DNA of 64,000 nucleotides, taken from NCBI GenBank assembly GCA_937872095.1, contig CALMNW010000022.1:52424-116423 (forward strand). Direction: 5' to 3'. The translations under genes were made by a program, and so were the position numbers. The stretch comes from an uncultured Verrucomicrobiota bacterium. Lineage in GTDB: Bacteria > Verrucomicrobiota > Kiritimatiellia > CAIQIC01 > Lenti-01. Shown here in pieces: positions 16,309 through 24,868 of the stretch. Numbering within the stretch: position 1 is the first letter of the stretch; each line of letters opens with the position of its first letter. The notes under the pieces were generated by a model. The model did no database searches and was not told where the DNA came from. It worked only from the letters and a program-made list of their open reading frames with translations.

Positions 16309-16961
16309 ACCGTGCGTTGATTTTCAAGGAACTGCGCGCCCATGCGCCTTTCACGGCCCTGGGTGCGGGTGCCGGCATCGCGCTGCTGCTGGCGATGTTC
16401 GGCGCGGGCATTCCGACCCGATCCGCCGTGCCGCTTTTTGCCGTCCTTCATCCGCTGCACGTCTTGCTGAGCGCGCAGGCCACCACGGCCACCTGCCGCC
16501 GGCAATGCGGCGGCGGCTCGTGGCGGCTCCTGTGGGTCGGTTATCTCGGGTCCGTAGGCATCGCGACGGTAAGCGACTGCCTCATTCCCTACGTGGGCGA
16601 GTGGTTGCTGGACCTGCCCAACCGCGGACTGCACGTCGGGTTCATCGAGCATGGGTGGCTGGTCAATCCCCTCGCCCTGGCAGGCATCGCCCTCGGCGCC
16701 TGGAGCGCCAAGACCCGCGTGCCGCACGGCCTGCACGTCCTGGTCAGCACCAGCGCTTCGCTCTTCCATATCGCCATGGCGCTGGGCGGAATGCCTTCTT
16801 GGCCGACGCTGGCGGCCATCGCCTTGTTCCTGTTCCTGGCCGTCTGGCTTCCCTGCTGCACCAGCGACATCGTCTTTCCCCTGCTGTTTGCGCCGCGGCC
16901 AACGGTCCGCGGCGCTCCTCCCGAAACCAAAACGCACCACGCTTGCGAGGAATGGAAATGA
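16305..16961 (+). CDS. Unrecognised polytopic membrane protein
   Basis: 218 residues with about five or six hydrophobic helices. Suggestive polar residues within or beside helices are LHPLHVLLSAQATTATCRRQC, VSDCLIPYVGEW and WLPCCTSDIVFPLLF, i.e. several cysteines and histidines facing a membrane core. The tail ends EWK after a His/Cys-containing segment (KTHHACEEWK). I do not recognise a family. It overlaps both neighbours by four bases, so it is translationally coupled to the DUF89 and cysteine-desulfidase-like genes. Transport of a metal or sulfur species is a guess only. Confidence 0.8.
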   Translation: MNRALIFKELRAHAPFTALGAGAGIALLLAMFGAGIPTRSAVPLFAVLHPLHVLLSAQATTATCRRQCGGGSWRLLWVGYLGSVGIATVSDCLIPYVGEWLLDLPNRGLHVGFIEHGWLVNPLALAGIALGAWSAKTRVPHGLHVLVSTSASLFHIAMALGGMPSWPTLAAIALFLFLAVWLPCCTSDIVFPLLFAPRPTVRGAPPETKTHHACEEWK

Positions 16962-17965
16962 CCCCGAACGCCGCCATCCGCCTGTTGAACAGCGAAATCG
17001 TCCAAGTCGTCGGCTGCACCGAACCCGCCGCCGTCGCCTACGCCTTCCGCACCCTCGTCCGCCAGCTGCCGGTCGCGCCCGTCCCCGGTTCGTTCCGGGC
17101 CGAATTGCGCCTCTCGCAGGACGCCTATCGCAACGCTTCCACCGCCGTGGTGCCGCGCCTGAAGGTGCCGGGCATCCTCGCCGCCGCCGCCGCCGGCTTG
17201 GCTTCCCGCGCCGACGACTTCAACGTCTTCGCCGATTTCGATCTCCGGCGCGCCCGGGCGTTCATGAAGAACCCGTCCTGGCTGAAGATCGTTCCCGTCC
17301 GGCGCCAGGGTCTCTTCGTCCACGCGCAGCTGCCCGGGCTCCGCACGGGCATCACGCTCGCGGGACGCCACGACCGCATCGACAAGCTCGTCGTCTTCGG
17401 CCGGGATCGCACTCCGCGCGAAAAACCGCTGCCGGCCCCGCCGACGCTCGCGGAGATTTTCAAATTGGCCCGCGCGCGCGATCCGCAACTCGAGGCGCTG
17501 GCCCGCGATTTCATCCTGCGCCAGGTGCCCGCCGAAAGAGGCTACGCGCCGGAAACCCAGATTGCCCGGCGCGTCGCCGGCCGCATGTCGGGCTACGCGC
17601 ATCCCGTCATGACCCTGACCGGATCCGGCAACCAGGGCATCTTCATCGGCCTGCCCTACCGCCGGCTGTATGCTCGCCAAGGCGACGCCATTTTGCCCGC
17701 CGTCGTGTTCTCCCTGCTGGCCCAGACCACGCTTAGCGCCAAGAACGACCGATTGTCCGCCGACTGCGGACTCGCCACCAAGGCGGCGCCCGCGCTCGCC
17801 GCCGGCCTCGCTTTCGCGCGCGGCGCCGGCCCCGCCGAAATCCGCCGGATCTTCCGCAACGTCCCCGCCCGGCTCGCTGGCCTGACCTGCGAAGGCGCCG
17901 AGCCCGCCTGCGGCCGCAAAGCGCGCCGCGCCTTCCGGGCCGTCGCCGGTTTTCTTCCGGCTTGA
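16958..17965 (+). CDS. UPF0597/L-cysteine desulfidase-like Fe-S protein
   Basis: 335 residues. Motifs are IVQVVGCTEPAAVAYA near the N terminus, TLTGSGNQGIFIGLP centrally, and C-terminal SADCGLATKAAPALAAG and LTCEGAEPACGRKAR. The three conserved cysteine positions match the [4Fe-4S] site of the UPF0597/CdsB/serine-dehydratase-alpha family. CdsB splits cysteine into pyruvate, ammonia and sulfide. In this operon that would supply sulfide for cluster building (inference). The family is normally about 430 residues, so this one is short; the region after EPAAV is trimmed. It overlaps the membrane gene by ATGA and ends the operon. Confidence 0.8.
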   Translation: MTPNAAIRLLNSEIVQVVGCTEPAAVAYAFRTLVRQLPVAPVPGSFRAELRLSQDAYRNASTAVVPRLKVPGILAAAAAGLASRADDFNVFADFDLRRARAFMKNPSWLKIVPVRRQGLFVHAQLPGLRTGITLAGRHDRIDKLVVFGRDRTPREKPLPAPPTLAEIFKLARARDPQLEALARDFILRQVPAERGYAPETQIARRVAGRMSGYAHPVMTLTGSGNQGIFIGLPYRRLYARQGDAILPAVVFSLLAQTTLSAKNDRLSADCGLATKAAPALAAGLAFARGAGPAEIRRIFRNVPARLAGLTCEGAEPACGRKARRAFRAVAGFLPA

Positions 17966-18036
17966 CCGCGCTCCGCGCGATCCGCTAAATTTTTAACACA
18001 GAACGGCGCCGGACCCGGCGCCGAAGGAGGTGTCTC

Positions 18037-18735
18037 ATGGCGTGGCGATTCGTGATCCACAACCAAGCCTCGGAACCCTACGACGAGGCGGCAATCCGCA
18101 ACCTGATCGACCTGAAGCTGGTGAATGCCGGCACCTTGGCCTGGCGCGAAGATCTCGCGAACTGGACCCCCGCCGGCCAAATCCCCGAACTGGCCGCCTT
18201 GTTGCCGGCGACCGCGACCGCCGCGCCCGGCATCCCGCCCATTCCGGCTGCGGCCGCCGCTTCGGCTCCGCCTCCTCCGCCCGCAGGCGTTCCGCCGCCC
18301 CCCGCGCCCGGCGCGGCGAGCGGCATTTGGGAAGAGCGGGCCCGGCGCTTCGTGTACTGGTGCTTCCGTCCCCGCAACGGCCGCCCCTCGAAGGTCCGCG
18401 CCTACGTCGACGAAAAGCCCGGCCGGGCCATTCCCGTCGCCGCCGCGGTTCTCGCCGCCCTGGTCCTGTCGTTCGCCCTGTTCATCAACTCCTTCAGCCG
18501 GACGCCCGCTCAAGCTGGCGGAGGCAACGGCGGGGGCGGCGGCGCGCCCATGGCCGGCGGGGGCAGCGGCAACACCATGGAAAACTGGTACATCGCCCGC
18601 GACGCCCAGCGCTACAACCAGAACGTGATCGACGACGTCTACCGGAACAACCGCGACTCGTTCGACCGGCAAAGCGAAACCTACCGCCGCGCCAACTACG
18701 ACTGGTACAACGGCAACAACAACAGCGGCGACTGA
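18037..18735 (+). CDS. GYF_2 (DUF4339) domain membrane protein
   Basis: 232 residues. The N-terminal GYF_2 domain is AWRFVIHNQASEPYDEAAIRN through LAWREDLANWTPAGQIPEL. A Pro/Ala-rich linker, one membrane helix (AVLAALVLSFALFINSF) and an external Gly/Asn/Tyr-rich tail (YRRANYDWYNGNNN) follow. GYF_2 is a presumed protein-binding domain. No partner is obvious; the next gene is prfC after a palindrome array. The start ATG is preceded by GAAGGAGG. A CGGCGCC/GGCGCCG hairpin lies directly upstream. Confidence 0.82.
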   Translation: MAWRFVIHNQASEPYDEAAIRNLIDLKLVNAGTLAWREDLANWTPAGQIPELAALLPATATAAPGIPPIPAAAAASAPPPPPAGVPPPPAPGAASGIWEERARRFVYWCFRPRNGRPSKVRAYVDEKPGRAIPVAAAVLAALVLSFALFINSFSRTPAQAGGGNGGGGGAPMAGGGSGNTMENWYIARDAQRYNQNVIDDVYRNNRDSFDRQSETYRRANYDWYNGNNNSGD

Positions 18736-18791
18736 TCCCCCGTCCCCGGCGGCGGGAATCGCGGCTTGCGGCGCCGCAGGCGGGACCCTGG

Positions 18792-18896
18792 TTTTTTCCA
18801 TGCTGTGGAAAAAAGTTTTCCACGGTATGGAAAAATCGGCCGCCGTTTTTCCACGGCGTGGAAAATTCACTCGCAATTTTTCCACGACGTGGAAAA
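18792..18896. repeat. Array of four TTTTCCAC-N-GTGGAAAA palindromes
   Basis: Units at 18792-18814, 18816-18834, 18847-18865 and 18878-18896. The last two are perfect (TTTTCCACGGCGTGGAAAA and TTTTCCACGACGTGGAAAA); the first two keep the TTTTCCA/TGGAAAA arms with variable centres. Spacing between units is irregular (1, 12, 12 bases). The array fills the gap between the GYF_2 gene and prfC. Confidence 0.9.
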
Positions 18897-18941
18897 CTCC
18901 GCGGATTCCATGAATTCCCGTTTTGCCATCCGGAGCCCCCG

Positions 18942-20534
18942 ATGAACGCCGCGCAGGAAACCGCCCGGCGGCGCACGCTGGCCATCATCTCCCACCCCGA
19001 CGCGGGCAAGACGACGCTCACCGAGAAGCTCCTGCTCTACGGCGGCGCCGTCCAGCTCGCCGGCTCCGTCACCGCCCGCAAGAACCAGCGCGCCACCACC
19101 TCCGACTGGATGGAGCTTGAAAAGCAGCGCGGCATCTCCGTCAGCTCCACCGTCCTCCAGTTCGAATACCGCGATTTCGTCGTCAACCTCCTCGACACCC
19201 CCGGCCACCGCGACTTCTCCGAGGACACCTACCGCGTCCTGATGGCCGTGGACGCCGTCATCATGGTGATCGACGCCGCCAAGGGCATCGAAGCCCAGAC
19301 CCTCAAGCTGTTCGAGATCTGCCGCATGCGCGGCATCCCCATCTTCACGTTCATGAACAAGCTCGACCGGCCGGCGAAGCATCCGCTGGAGCTGATCGAC
19401 GAAATCGAAAACACCTTGCAGATGCACGTCTGCGCCATGAACTGGCCGCTGGGCGACGGCGCCGATTTCCGCGGCGTCTACGACCGGCAGGACAAGATCG
19501 CGCACTTCTTCGAGCGCACGGTCGGCGGCGCCTACCGCGCCCCCGAGGCCCTTCACGCCGTCACCGACGCCGCCGTGCGCGACCGCATGGCGCCCGACGC
19601 CTTCCGGACCCTCGTCGAGGAGTTGGAAATGCTCGACGCCGCCGGCGAAACCTTCGACGCCGCGGCCGTCCGTTCCGGCGACATGACGCCCGTTTTCTTC
19701 GGCAGCGCCATCAACAACTTCGGCGTCCAGCTCCTGCTCGATGCGTTCCTGCAATACGCTCCCCCGCCCGGGCCCCGCAAGGCCGGCGACCTCCTCGTCC
19801 CTCCCGACCATCCTTCTTTTTCCGGCTTCATCTTCAAGATCCAGTCGAACATGGACCCCAACCACCGCGACCAGATCGCGTTCCTGCGGATCTGCTCCGG
19901 CGTCTTCGCGCGCGACATGAAGGCCGTCCACGCCCGCACCGGCAAGGTCATCCGCATGTCCAATTCCCGCAAGATGTTCGCGCGCGAGCGCGAAACCGTG
20001 AACGAGGCGTTTCCCGGCGACGTCATCGGCCTCGTCGGCCATCCCGAATTCGGCATCGGCGACACGCTGACGGAAGATCCGGCCATCGCCTACGATCCGC
20101 TGCCGCAGTTCGCGGCGGAATGCTTCGCCTATCTGCACCATTCCAGCCCCGCGCAATTCAAGCGGTTCCGGGCCGGGCTCGACCATTTGCTGCAGGAAGG
20201 CGCCGTGCAGACCTTCCAGATTCCGGATTCCGGCTCCCGCGCGCCGATGCTGGGCGCCGTCGGCCCCTTGCAGTTCGAAGTGCTGCAATACCGCCTGGAA
20301 ACCGAATACGGCGCGACCACCCGGCTCGAACCGGCCCCCTGGACCATTCTCCGCTGGATCGACCCCGCCGGCGCGCCGGTCACGCCCGAAATGCTGCCCA
20401 GCAGCTGCCGGTTCGCCCTCGACGCCCGCGAGCGCCCCGTCGCGCTTTTTACCGCCGAATGGGAACTCAAGTTCTTCCAGGAGAAGAACCCCCAGGTCGT
20501 CCTCCACAAGCTGCCGTCCGGCCTGACGGCGTAA
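18942..20534 (+). CDS. prfC: Peptide chain release factor 3
   Basis: 530 residues, matching the usual RF3 length. The GTPase domain shows G1 SHPDAGKTTLTEKLL, switch region TTSDWMELEKQRGISVSSTV, G3 LDTPGHRDFSEDTYR and G4 FMNKLDRPA. The RF3-specific C-terminal half follows (QFKRFRAGLDHLLQEGAVQ). It recycles RF1/RF2 from the ribosome after termination. I used the ATG at 18942 just after the palindrome array; CGGAGC upstream is a weak Shine-Dalgarno. Confidence 0.96.
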   Translation: MNAAQETARRRTLAIISHPDAGKTTLTEKLLLYGGAVQLAGSVTARKNQRATTSDWMELEKQRGISVSSTVLQFEYRDFVVNLLDTPGHRDFSEDTYRVLMAVDAVIMVIDAAKGIEAQTLKLFEICRMRGIPIFTFMNKLDRPAKHPLELIDEIENTLQMHVCAMNWPLGDGADFRGVYDRQDKIAHFFERTVGGAYRAPEALHAVTDAAVRDRMAPDAFRTLVEELEMLDAAGETFDAAAVRSGDMTPVFFGSAINNFGVQLLLDAFLQYAPPPGPRKAGDLLVPPDHPSFSGFIFKIQSNMDPNHRDQIAFLRICSGVFARDMKAVHARTGKVIRMSNSRKMFARERETVNEAFPGDVIGLVGHPEFGIGDTLTEDPAIAYDPLPQFAAECFAYLHHSSPAQFKRFRAGLDHLLQEGAVQTFQIPDSGSRAPMLGAVGPLQFEVLQYRLETEYGATTRLEPAPWTILRWIDPAGAPVTPEMLPSSCRFALDARERPVALFTAEWELKFFQEKNPQVVLHKLPSGLTA

Positions 20535-20617
20535 GCCGCGATTCCCCGCGCCGGGAGCGCGGTTCGGATTGCTTTCCGTCCTTCCGTTTGGTTTCATGCC
20601 CGGGTTGATTTTCCGCC

Positions 20618-22432
20618 ATGGCGAAACCCGTCCACAACTACGACGAAAGCAAGATCCAGACGCTCTCCGCGCTGGAGCACATCCGCAAGCGCACCGGCAT
20701 GTACATCGGCCGCGTGGGCGACGGCACGCAGTACGACGACGGCATCTACGTCCTGCTGAAGGAGGTCGTCGACAACGCCGTGGACGAGTTCATCATGGGC
20801 TACGGCAAGCGCATCGAGATCGCCATCCAGGGCACGAAGGTGTCCGTGCGCGACTACGGCCGCGGCATCCCGCTGGGCAAGGTGGTCGAATGCGTCTCGC
20901 GCATCAACACCGGCGCCAAATACAACGACGACGTCTTCCAGTTCTCCGTCGGCCTCAACGGCGTCGGCACCAAGGCCGTCAACGCCCTCTCGTCCGCGTT
21001 TCTCGTCCAGTCGCACCGCGACGGCCAATTCGCCGGCGCGCGCTTCGAGCGCGGGGAAATCGTCAAGGAACTCTCCGGCAAGTGCCCCGGCGCGGAAAAC
21101 GGCACCTTGATCGAATTCGAGCCCGACCCGGAAATTTTCGGCATGGCCGTCTACCAGGACGAGCTCGTCCAGCGCCGCCTGCGCCTCTACGCCTGCCTCC
21201 ACGCGGGCCTCGCGCTCGTCTACAACGGCGCCGAGATCGTGTCCGAAAACGGCCTGACCGACCTCATCCTCGAAGAAGTCGGCGAAGAAGCCGTCTACGG
21301 CCCCCTGCACCACCGCTCGCCGACGCTCGAAATCGCCTTCACGCACACCCAGCGCTTCAACGAGACGTTCTTTTCGTTCGTGAACGGCCAGTTCACCTCC
21401 GACGGCGGCACGCACCTCTCCGCCTTCCGCGAAGGGTTCCTCAAGGGCGTCAACGAATTCGCCAAGGCCAAGTTCGACGGCGACGACGTCCGCGAATCCA
21501 TGGTCGGCGCCATCGCCATCCGCCTCAAGGATCCCGTGTTCGAGTCGCAGACCAAGAACAAGCTCGGCAACACCGAGATCCGCTCCGACCTCGTCGCGCA
21601 GATCCGCGACGTCGTCGCCGACCTGCTGCACCGCAATCCCGAAGCGGCCGACGTCCTCGTCAAGAAGATCCAGGAAACGCAGGATTTGCGCAAGGAGCTG
21701 CAGACGGTCAAGAAGCTCGCGCGCGAGCGTTCCAAATCCGTCAGCATCCGCATTCCCCAGCTCAAGGACTGCAAGAGCCATCTGGACCCCCGCCGCAAGC
21801 GCGGTCTCGACAGCATGCTGTTCATCACCGAGGGCCAATCCGCCGCCGGGTCCATCACCTCGTGCCGCAACGTCGCAACGCAGGGCGTGTTCACCCTCCG
21901 CGGCAAACCGCTGAACGTGGCGGAACTCAACCGCGCGATCATGTACACCAACGAAGAGCTCTACAATCTCATGCGCGCGCTCAACATCGAGGAATCCCTC
22001 GACGGCCTGCGCTTCCAGCAGGTCATCATGGCCACCGACGCGGACGTGGACGGGCTGCACATCCGGAATCTGCTGCTGACGTTCTTCCTGCGCTTTTTCG
22101 AGCCGCTCGTGCTGGCCGGGCACCTCTTCATCCTCGAAACGCCGCTCTTCCGCGTGCGCAACAAGAAGGAAACGCGCTACTGCTATTCCGAGGAAGAGCG
22201 CGACGCGGCGATTTCCGGCCTGCGCGGCGCCGAAGTCACCCGCTTCAAGGGCCTCGGCGAAATTTCGCCGGGCGAATTCAAGCATTTCATCGGCCCCCAG
22301 ATGCGCCTGACGCCGGTGCAGGTCGCCCACGAACACAAGATCCCCAACCTGCTGCGCTTCTACATGGGCCGCAACACGCCCGAACGGCGCCAATTCATCA
22401 TGGACCACCTCCGCGTCGCCGCGGAAGACTGA
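20618..22432 (+). CDS. parE: DNA topoisomerase IV subunit B (GyrB/ParE family)
   Basis: 604 residues. The GHKL ATPase domain shows KEVVDNAVDEFIMG, DYGRGIPLGK and GLNGVGTKAVNALS. The TOPRIM domain shows FITEGQSAAGSI and MATDADVDGLHIRNLL. The C terminus has PFKGLGE-type text (FKGLGEISPGEFKHF). The compact length and RVGDGTQYDDGIYVLLKEV opening fit the ParE-like branch found in Bacteroidetes and PVC bacteria rather than GyrB. No parC/gyrA-like partner is visible in the window. It lies 83 bases after prfC and ends at a palindromic terminator facing an opposite operon. Confidence 0.9.
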   Translation: MAKPVHNYDESKIQTLSALEHIRKRTGMYIGRVGDGTQYDDGIYVLLKEVVDNAVDEFIMGYGKRIEIAIQGTKVSVRDYGRGIPLGKVVECVSRINTGAKYNDDVFQFSVGLNGVGTKAVNALSSAFLVQSHRDGQFAGARFERGEIVKELSGKCPGAENGTLIEFEPDPEIFGMAVYQDELVQRRLRLYACLHAGLALVYNGAEIVSENGLTDLILEEVGEEAVYGPLHHRSPTLEIAFTHTQRFNETFFSFVNGQFTSDGGTHLSAFREGFLKGVNEFAKAKFDGDDVRESMVGAIAIRLKDPVFESQTKNKLGNTEIRSDLVAQIRDVVADLLHRNPEAADVLVKKIQETQDLRKELQTVKKLARERSKSVSIRIPQLKDCKSHLDPRRKRGLDSMLFITEGQSAAGSITSCRNVATQGVFTLRGKPLNVAELNRAIMYTNEELYNLMRALNIEESLDGLRFQQVIMATDADVDGLHIRNLLLTFFLRFFEPLVLAGHLFILETPLFRVRNKKETRYCYSEEERDAAISGLRGAEVTRFKGLGEISPGEFKHFIGPQMRLTPVQVAHEHKIPNLLRFYMGRNTPERRQFIMDHLRVAAED

Positions 22433-22450
22433 ACCGCCGGCCAACGAAAA

Positions 22451-22474
22451 CGGCCCGGGCGCGCGCCCGGGCCG
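22451..22474. terminator. Symmetric GC hairpin between convergent genes
   Basis: A 24-bp perfect palindrome built from CGGCCCGGGCGC and its complement lies between parE (+) and the FlgT-like gene (-), with AAAA on one side and GTTTTTCC a few bases beyond the other. It likely terminates from both sides. Confidence 0.7.
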
Positions 22475-22495
22475 ATTCCCGTTTTTCCGCCGGTC

Positions 22496-23200
22496 TCAGA
22501 AGCTCCGGGCGTACAGTTTGGCGAACCGCGGCAACTTGGTGTCCAGCGTGGGCCGCGCGTAGGCGGAATCCTCCATCACGCGGAAAATCTGGATTTGGCC
22601 GGCCGCGCGCGGCGAATCCCGGCCGATGACCTCGCCGGTGACCGGCGACAGCAACGGCTCTTCGTCCACCGAAACGTAGAGCACCATGCCCGGCTCCAGG
22701 CCCGACGCCAGCCCGCGATCCAGCGAAATCGATTCCTGGCCCCGCTGGCGGGTAATGCGGCATTCGAACGGCAGCGCGTCCGCGCGGCGTTCGATGTCGG
22801 TCTGGATCGTCCGGCCCCAGCTGGCGATGGTCGCCGGCTCGAGCGAGGCCGGCGCGACGTGCGAAGCCAGCTGCTCTTTCCGCGCTTCGTCCGCCAGCGT
22901 CACCAGGACGAAAAACTGGCCGTCTTCGTTCGTCACGATCGACCCGTTGATGCGAAAGGAAAACGCCGGCAGCCGGCGCGCGCCTTCGAAATATTCGACG
23001 TAGGGCGAAGCCTTGAGCATCTTCTCCATTTCGGCGTGGTAGATCGACGCGATGGCGGTATCGCCCTTGAACGGCGGGCAGATCACGGCATGTTTCAGGA
23101 TGGCGTCCGGCGCTTGATCCGCATCCGCCGCCCAGGCCCCGCACGCCGCCAAGCCGCACGCCAGGCCGACGACGGCCCACAGTCCACTCTTCCTTGCCAT
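22496..23200 (-). CDS. Secreted FlgT-C-like envelope protein
   Basis: 234 residues with a signal peptide (MARKSGLWAVVGLACGLAACGAWA; a Cys at the LAAC position makes a lipoprotein possible). The middle resembles TolB/LpoB-type domains (FKGDTAIASIYHAEMEKMLKA). The C-terminal stretch (LDRGLASGLEPGMVLYVSV, SPVTGEVIG, GQIQIFRVMEDSAYARP) looks like the FlgT C-terminal barrel. The exact function is unknown. It is the last gene of the six-gene minus-strand envelope operon, 24 bases after the LA_2272-like gene. Confidence 0.65.
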   Translation of the reverse strand: MARKSGLWAVVGLACGLAACGAWAADADQAPDAILKHAVICPPFKGDTAIASIYHAEMEKMLKASPYVEYFEGARRLPAFSFRINGSIVTNEDGQFFVLVTLADEARKEQLASHVAPASLEPATIASWGRTIQTDIERRADALPFECRITRQRGQESISLDRGLASGLEPGMVLYVSVDEEPLLSPVTGEVIGRDSPRAAGQIQIFRVMEDSAYARPTLDTKLPRFAKLYARSF

Positions 23201-23224
23201 GTCCTGCTCCTTCGGTTGCCGGCC

Positions 23225-23740
23225 CTAGAAGGCGGCGTTCAAGATCGGAAAAAAGGGCACGGGCCCCGCCTCGACGATGTTGATCAGCCCCAGCTGGATG
23301 CCCCGCAGCGAAACCGTGCGGTTGATCAGCCCGATCTGGAAGCCCGACACGTCGTCCGCGAGGTTGAACGGCCCGATCTGGAAACCGTTCAGGTCGTGTT
23401 CCACCGTGTTGAAGATGCCGGCCTGCACGCCGGCAACCGACCCCATCGTGCTGAACAGGCCAACGCTTACGCCGACGAATTCCGCTTCGACCCAATTGGC
23501 CAGGTTCAGCTGGATGGCCGTCATCCGGTCGGACTGGCTGAACAGCCCGACGTCGATGCCCGTCACGTCGTGGTTCTCGCTGGAGGCCAGGTTCAGGCGC
23601 AGCCCCATCACCCGGGTTTCCGGGGAGAAAAGCTGCACGCCTTCGCCGCCGATGCCGATCTGGAGCGGCGTCAGGCCGATCGCCAGCGCCGGAGCCGCCA
23701 GCAGGGCGGCCAGGGAAAACGTCGCGAGGAATTTTTTCAC
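23225..23740 (-). CDS. LA_2272-like surface repeat protein
   Basis: 171 residues with a GTG start after GGAGGCTGAC. It has a signal peptide (MKKFLATFSLAALLAAPALA), then repeating short units of the G-x-Q-x-G-L-x-N kind: VMGLRLNLASS, MTAIQLNLANW, VAGVQAGIFN, LNGFQIGPFN, VSGFQIGLIN, LRGIQLGLIN. These units are typical of the LA_2272 surface-repeat family and should form a regular beta structure. Function is unknown. It starts 1 base after the LpoB-like stop, so it is translationally coupled. Confidence 0.78.
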   Translation of the reverse strand: MKKFLATFSLAALLAAPALAIGLTPLQIGIGGEGVQLFSPETRVMGLRLNLASSENHDVTGIDVGLFSQSDRMTAIQLNLANWVEAEFVGVSVGLFSTMGSVAGVQAGIFNTVEHDLNGFQIGPFNLADDVSGFQIGLINRTVSLRGIQLGLINIVEAGPVPFFPILNAAF

Positions 23741-23741
23741 G

Positions 23742-24326
23742 TCAGCCTCCGAAGATGGAACGGGTCTTCTGCTTGCGGATTTCCTTCTCGTCCGCCCAGA
23801 TGAGGCGGCCGGACTTCAGGTCCCGCAGGTTCATCGTGAACTTGTAGTACACGTCCTTGAGGCGGCCTTGTTCCTGTTCGATTTCCGACAGGTTGGAGGT
23901 CAGCATGTAGCGCGGCGCATCCTGCTGGCCGGCCGCGATGGGATCCCGCGCCGCGGCCTGCTGGTAGGCCAGCTCCTCGCTCAGCGCCGCTTCCGTCGTC
24001 CGGTCCTGGAAGCTGAACTTGCGGGACCGGATCAGCTTCGTGCGGATGCTGTCGGTGACCGATTCCGTGTCGATGTGCTGCATGGTCTTGTTCTTGACCT
24101 TGTCGACGATCAGCAGCGGCGGGCCGTCCGTCGAAATGTTTTGGAGGACCTCGTCCATCAGCATCGAGTCGACCATCGTCGCCGCGATCTGCTGCAGGTC
24201 GGACGAACCGAAGCTCGTGCTGATCGGTTTCGACGACGTGGCGTCGCCGTATTCGACCGTGGTGGCGCAGCCCGCCAGCAGCGCCGCGAAAACCGCGGCC
24301 GCGCACAGATTCAAGATCGTTTTCAT
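23742..24326 (-). CDS. LpoB-like penicillin-binding-protein activator lipoprotein
   Basis: 194 residues. Lipoprotein signal MKTILNLCAAAVFAALLAGC, then an LpoB-type domain: FGSSDLQQIAATMVDSMLMDE, PPLLIVDKVKNKTMQHIDTESV, ML-TSNLSEIEQEQGRLKDVYYKFTMNL, RLIWADEKEIRKQ. LpoB activates PBP1B from the outer membrane in enterobacteria. The neighbour upstream is YcfL-like, the same pair found in E. coli (ycfL-lpoB). The start at 24326 is preceded by GGAGAAGCG; the longer ORF-track start has no support. Confidence 0.82.
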   Translation of the reverse strand: MKTILNLCAAAVFAALLAGCATTVEYGDATSSKPISTSFGSSDLQQIAATMVDSMLMDEVLQNISTDGPPLLIVDKVKNKTMQHIDTESVTDSIRTKLIRSRKFSFQDRTTEAALSEELAYQQAAARDPIAAGQQDAPRYMLTSNLSEIEQEQGRLKDVYYKFTMNLRDLKSGRLIWADEKEIRKQKTRSIFGG

Positions 24327-24407
24327 TCGCTTCTCCTTGGGGGCGGTTTCGCCCGCCGTTGCTTCACTTTCGATATTCATAACCCCTGCCGAAACGCGGC
24401 ACAATCC

Positions 24408-24851
24408 TCACTTGACGATCCAGCGGGTTTTCTCGCCCGCGCGCACGCGCAGCTTGAAGGACGCCGCGGCGGCGTTCGGGGCGATGCCCTGGACCGTGCG
24501 CGTCTCCTTGCCGTGCAGCACCAGCGGCCGCCAGGCGTCGGTGTCGGGATCGATTTCGTTCCCGTCCGCGTCGAACCAGGCGAACTTCGACTGGGCCACG
24601 ATCGATTTGTTCTGGCGCGAGGTCAGCTTCACGCTGGCCTTCAGCATTCCGTTTTTCGTCTGGCCGACCACCATGTCCTCCACGTGGAGCTGGCGGGCCA
24701 GCTTCGCGTTGTCGATCTGCAGCACCTGCTGCAGGTTGCCGTCCGCATCCGCCTCCGCGCCCACGGTGATTCCCGATGTGTTCGGCGAGGCACATCCCGC
24801 CGCCAACGCGGCCGCCAAGGCCGCCATTCCAACGATCCATCCCCTGTTCAT
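24408..24851 (-). CDS. YcfL-like (DUF1425) lipoprotein
   Basis: 147 residues. Lipoprotein signal MNRGWIVGMAALAAALAAGC, then a single DUF1425/YcfL-type beta-sandwich (LARQLHVEDMVVGQTKNGML, KASVKLTSRQNKSIVAQSKF, WFDADGNEI). I prefer the second of two nearby ATGs (24851 over 24857), because the GGAGA is only two bases from the first. YcfL-like proteins neighbour LpoB in many genomes; function is unknown. The gap of 81 bases to the LpoB-like gene contains nothing striking. Confidence 0.78.
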   Translation of the reverse strand: MNRGWIVGMAALAAALAAGCASPNTSGITVGAEADADGNLQQVLQIDNAKLARQLHVEDMVVGQTKNGMLKASVKLTSRQNKSIVAQSKFAWFDADGNEIDPDTDAWRPLVLHGKETRTVQGIAPNAAAASFKLRVRAGEKTRWIVK

Positions 24852-24868
24852 GCGCATTCTCCTCTTCC

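Noticed and set aside
18792-18896. Tandem rho-independent terminators
   Set aside because: The stems are AT-rich at their base and are symmetric, but they occur also inside the trp operon and next to promoters, so termination cannot be their general role.
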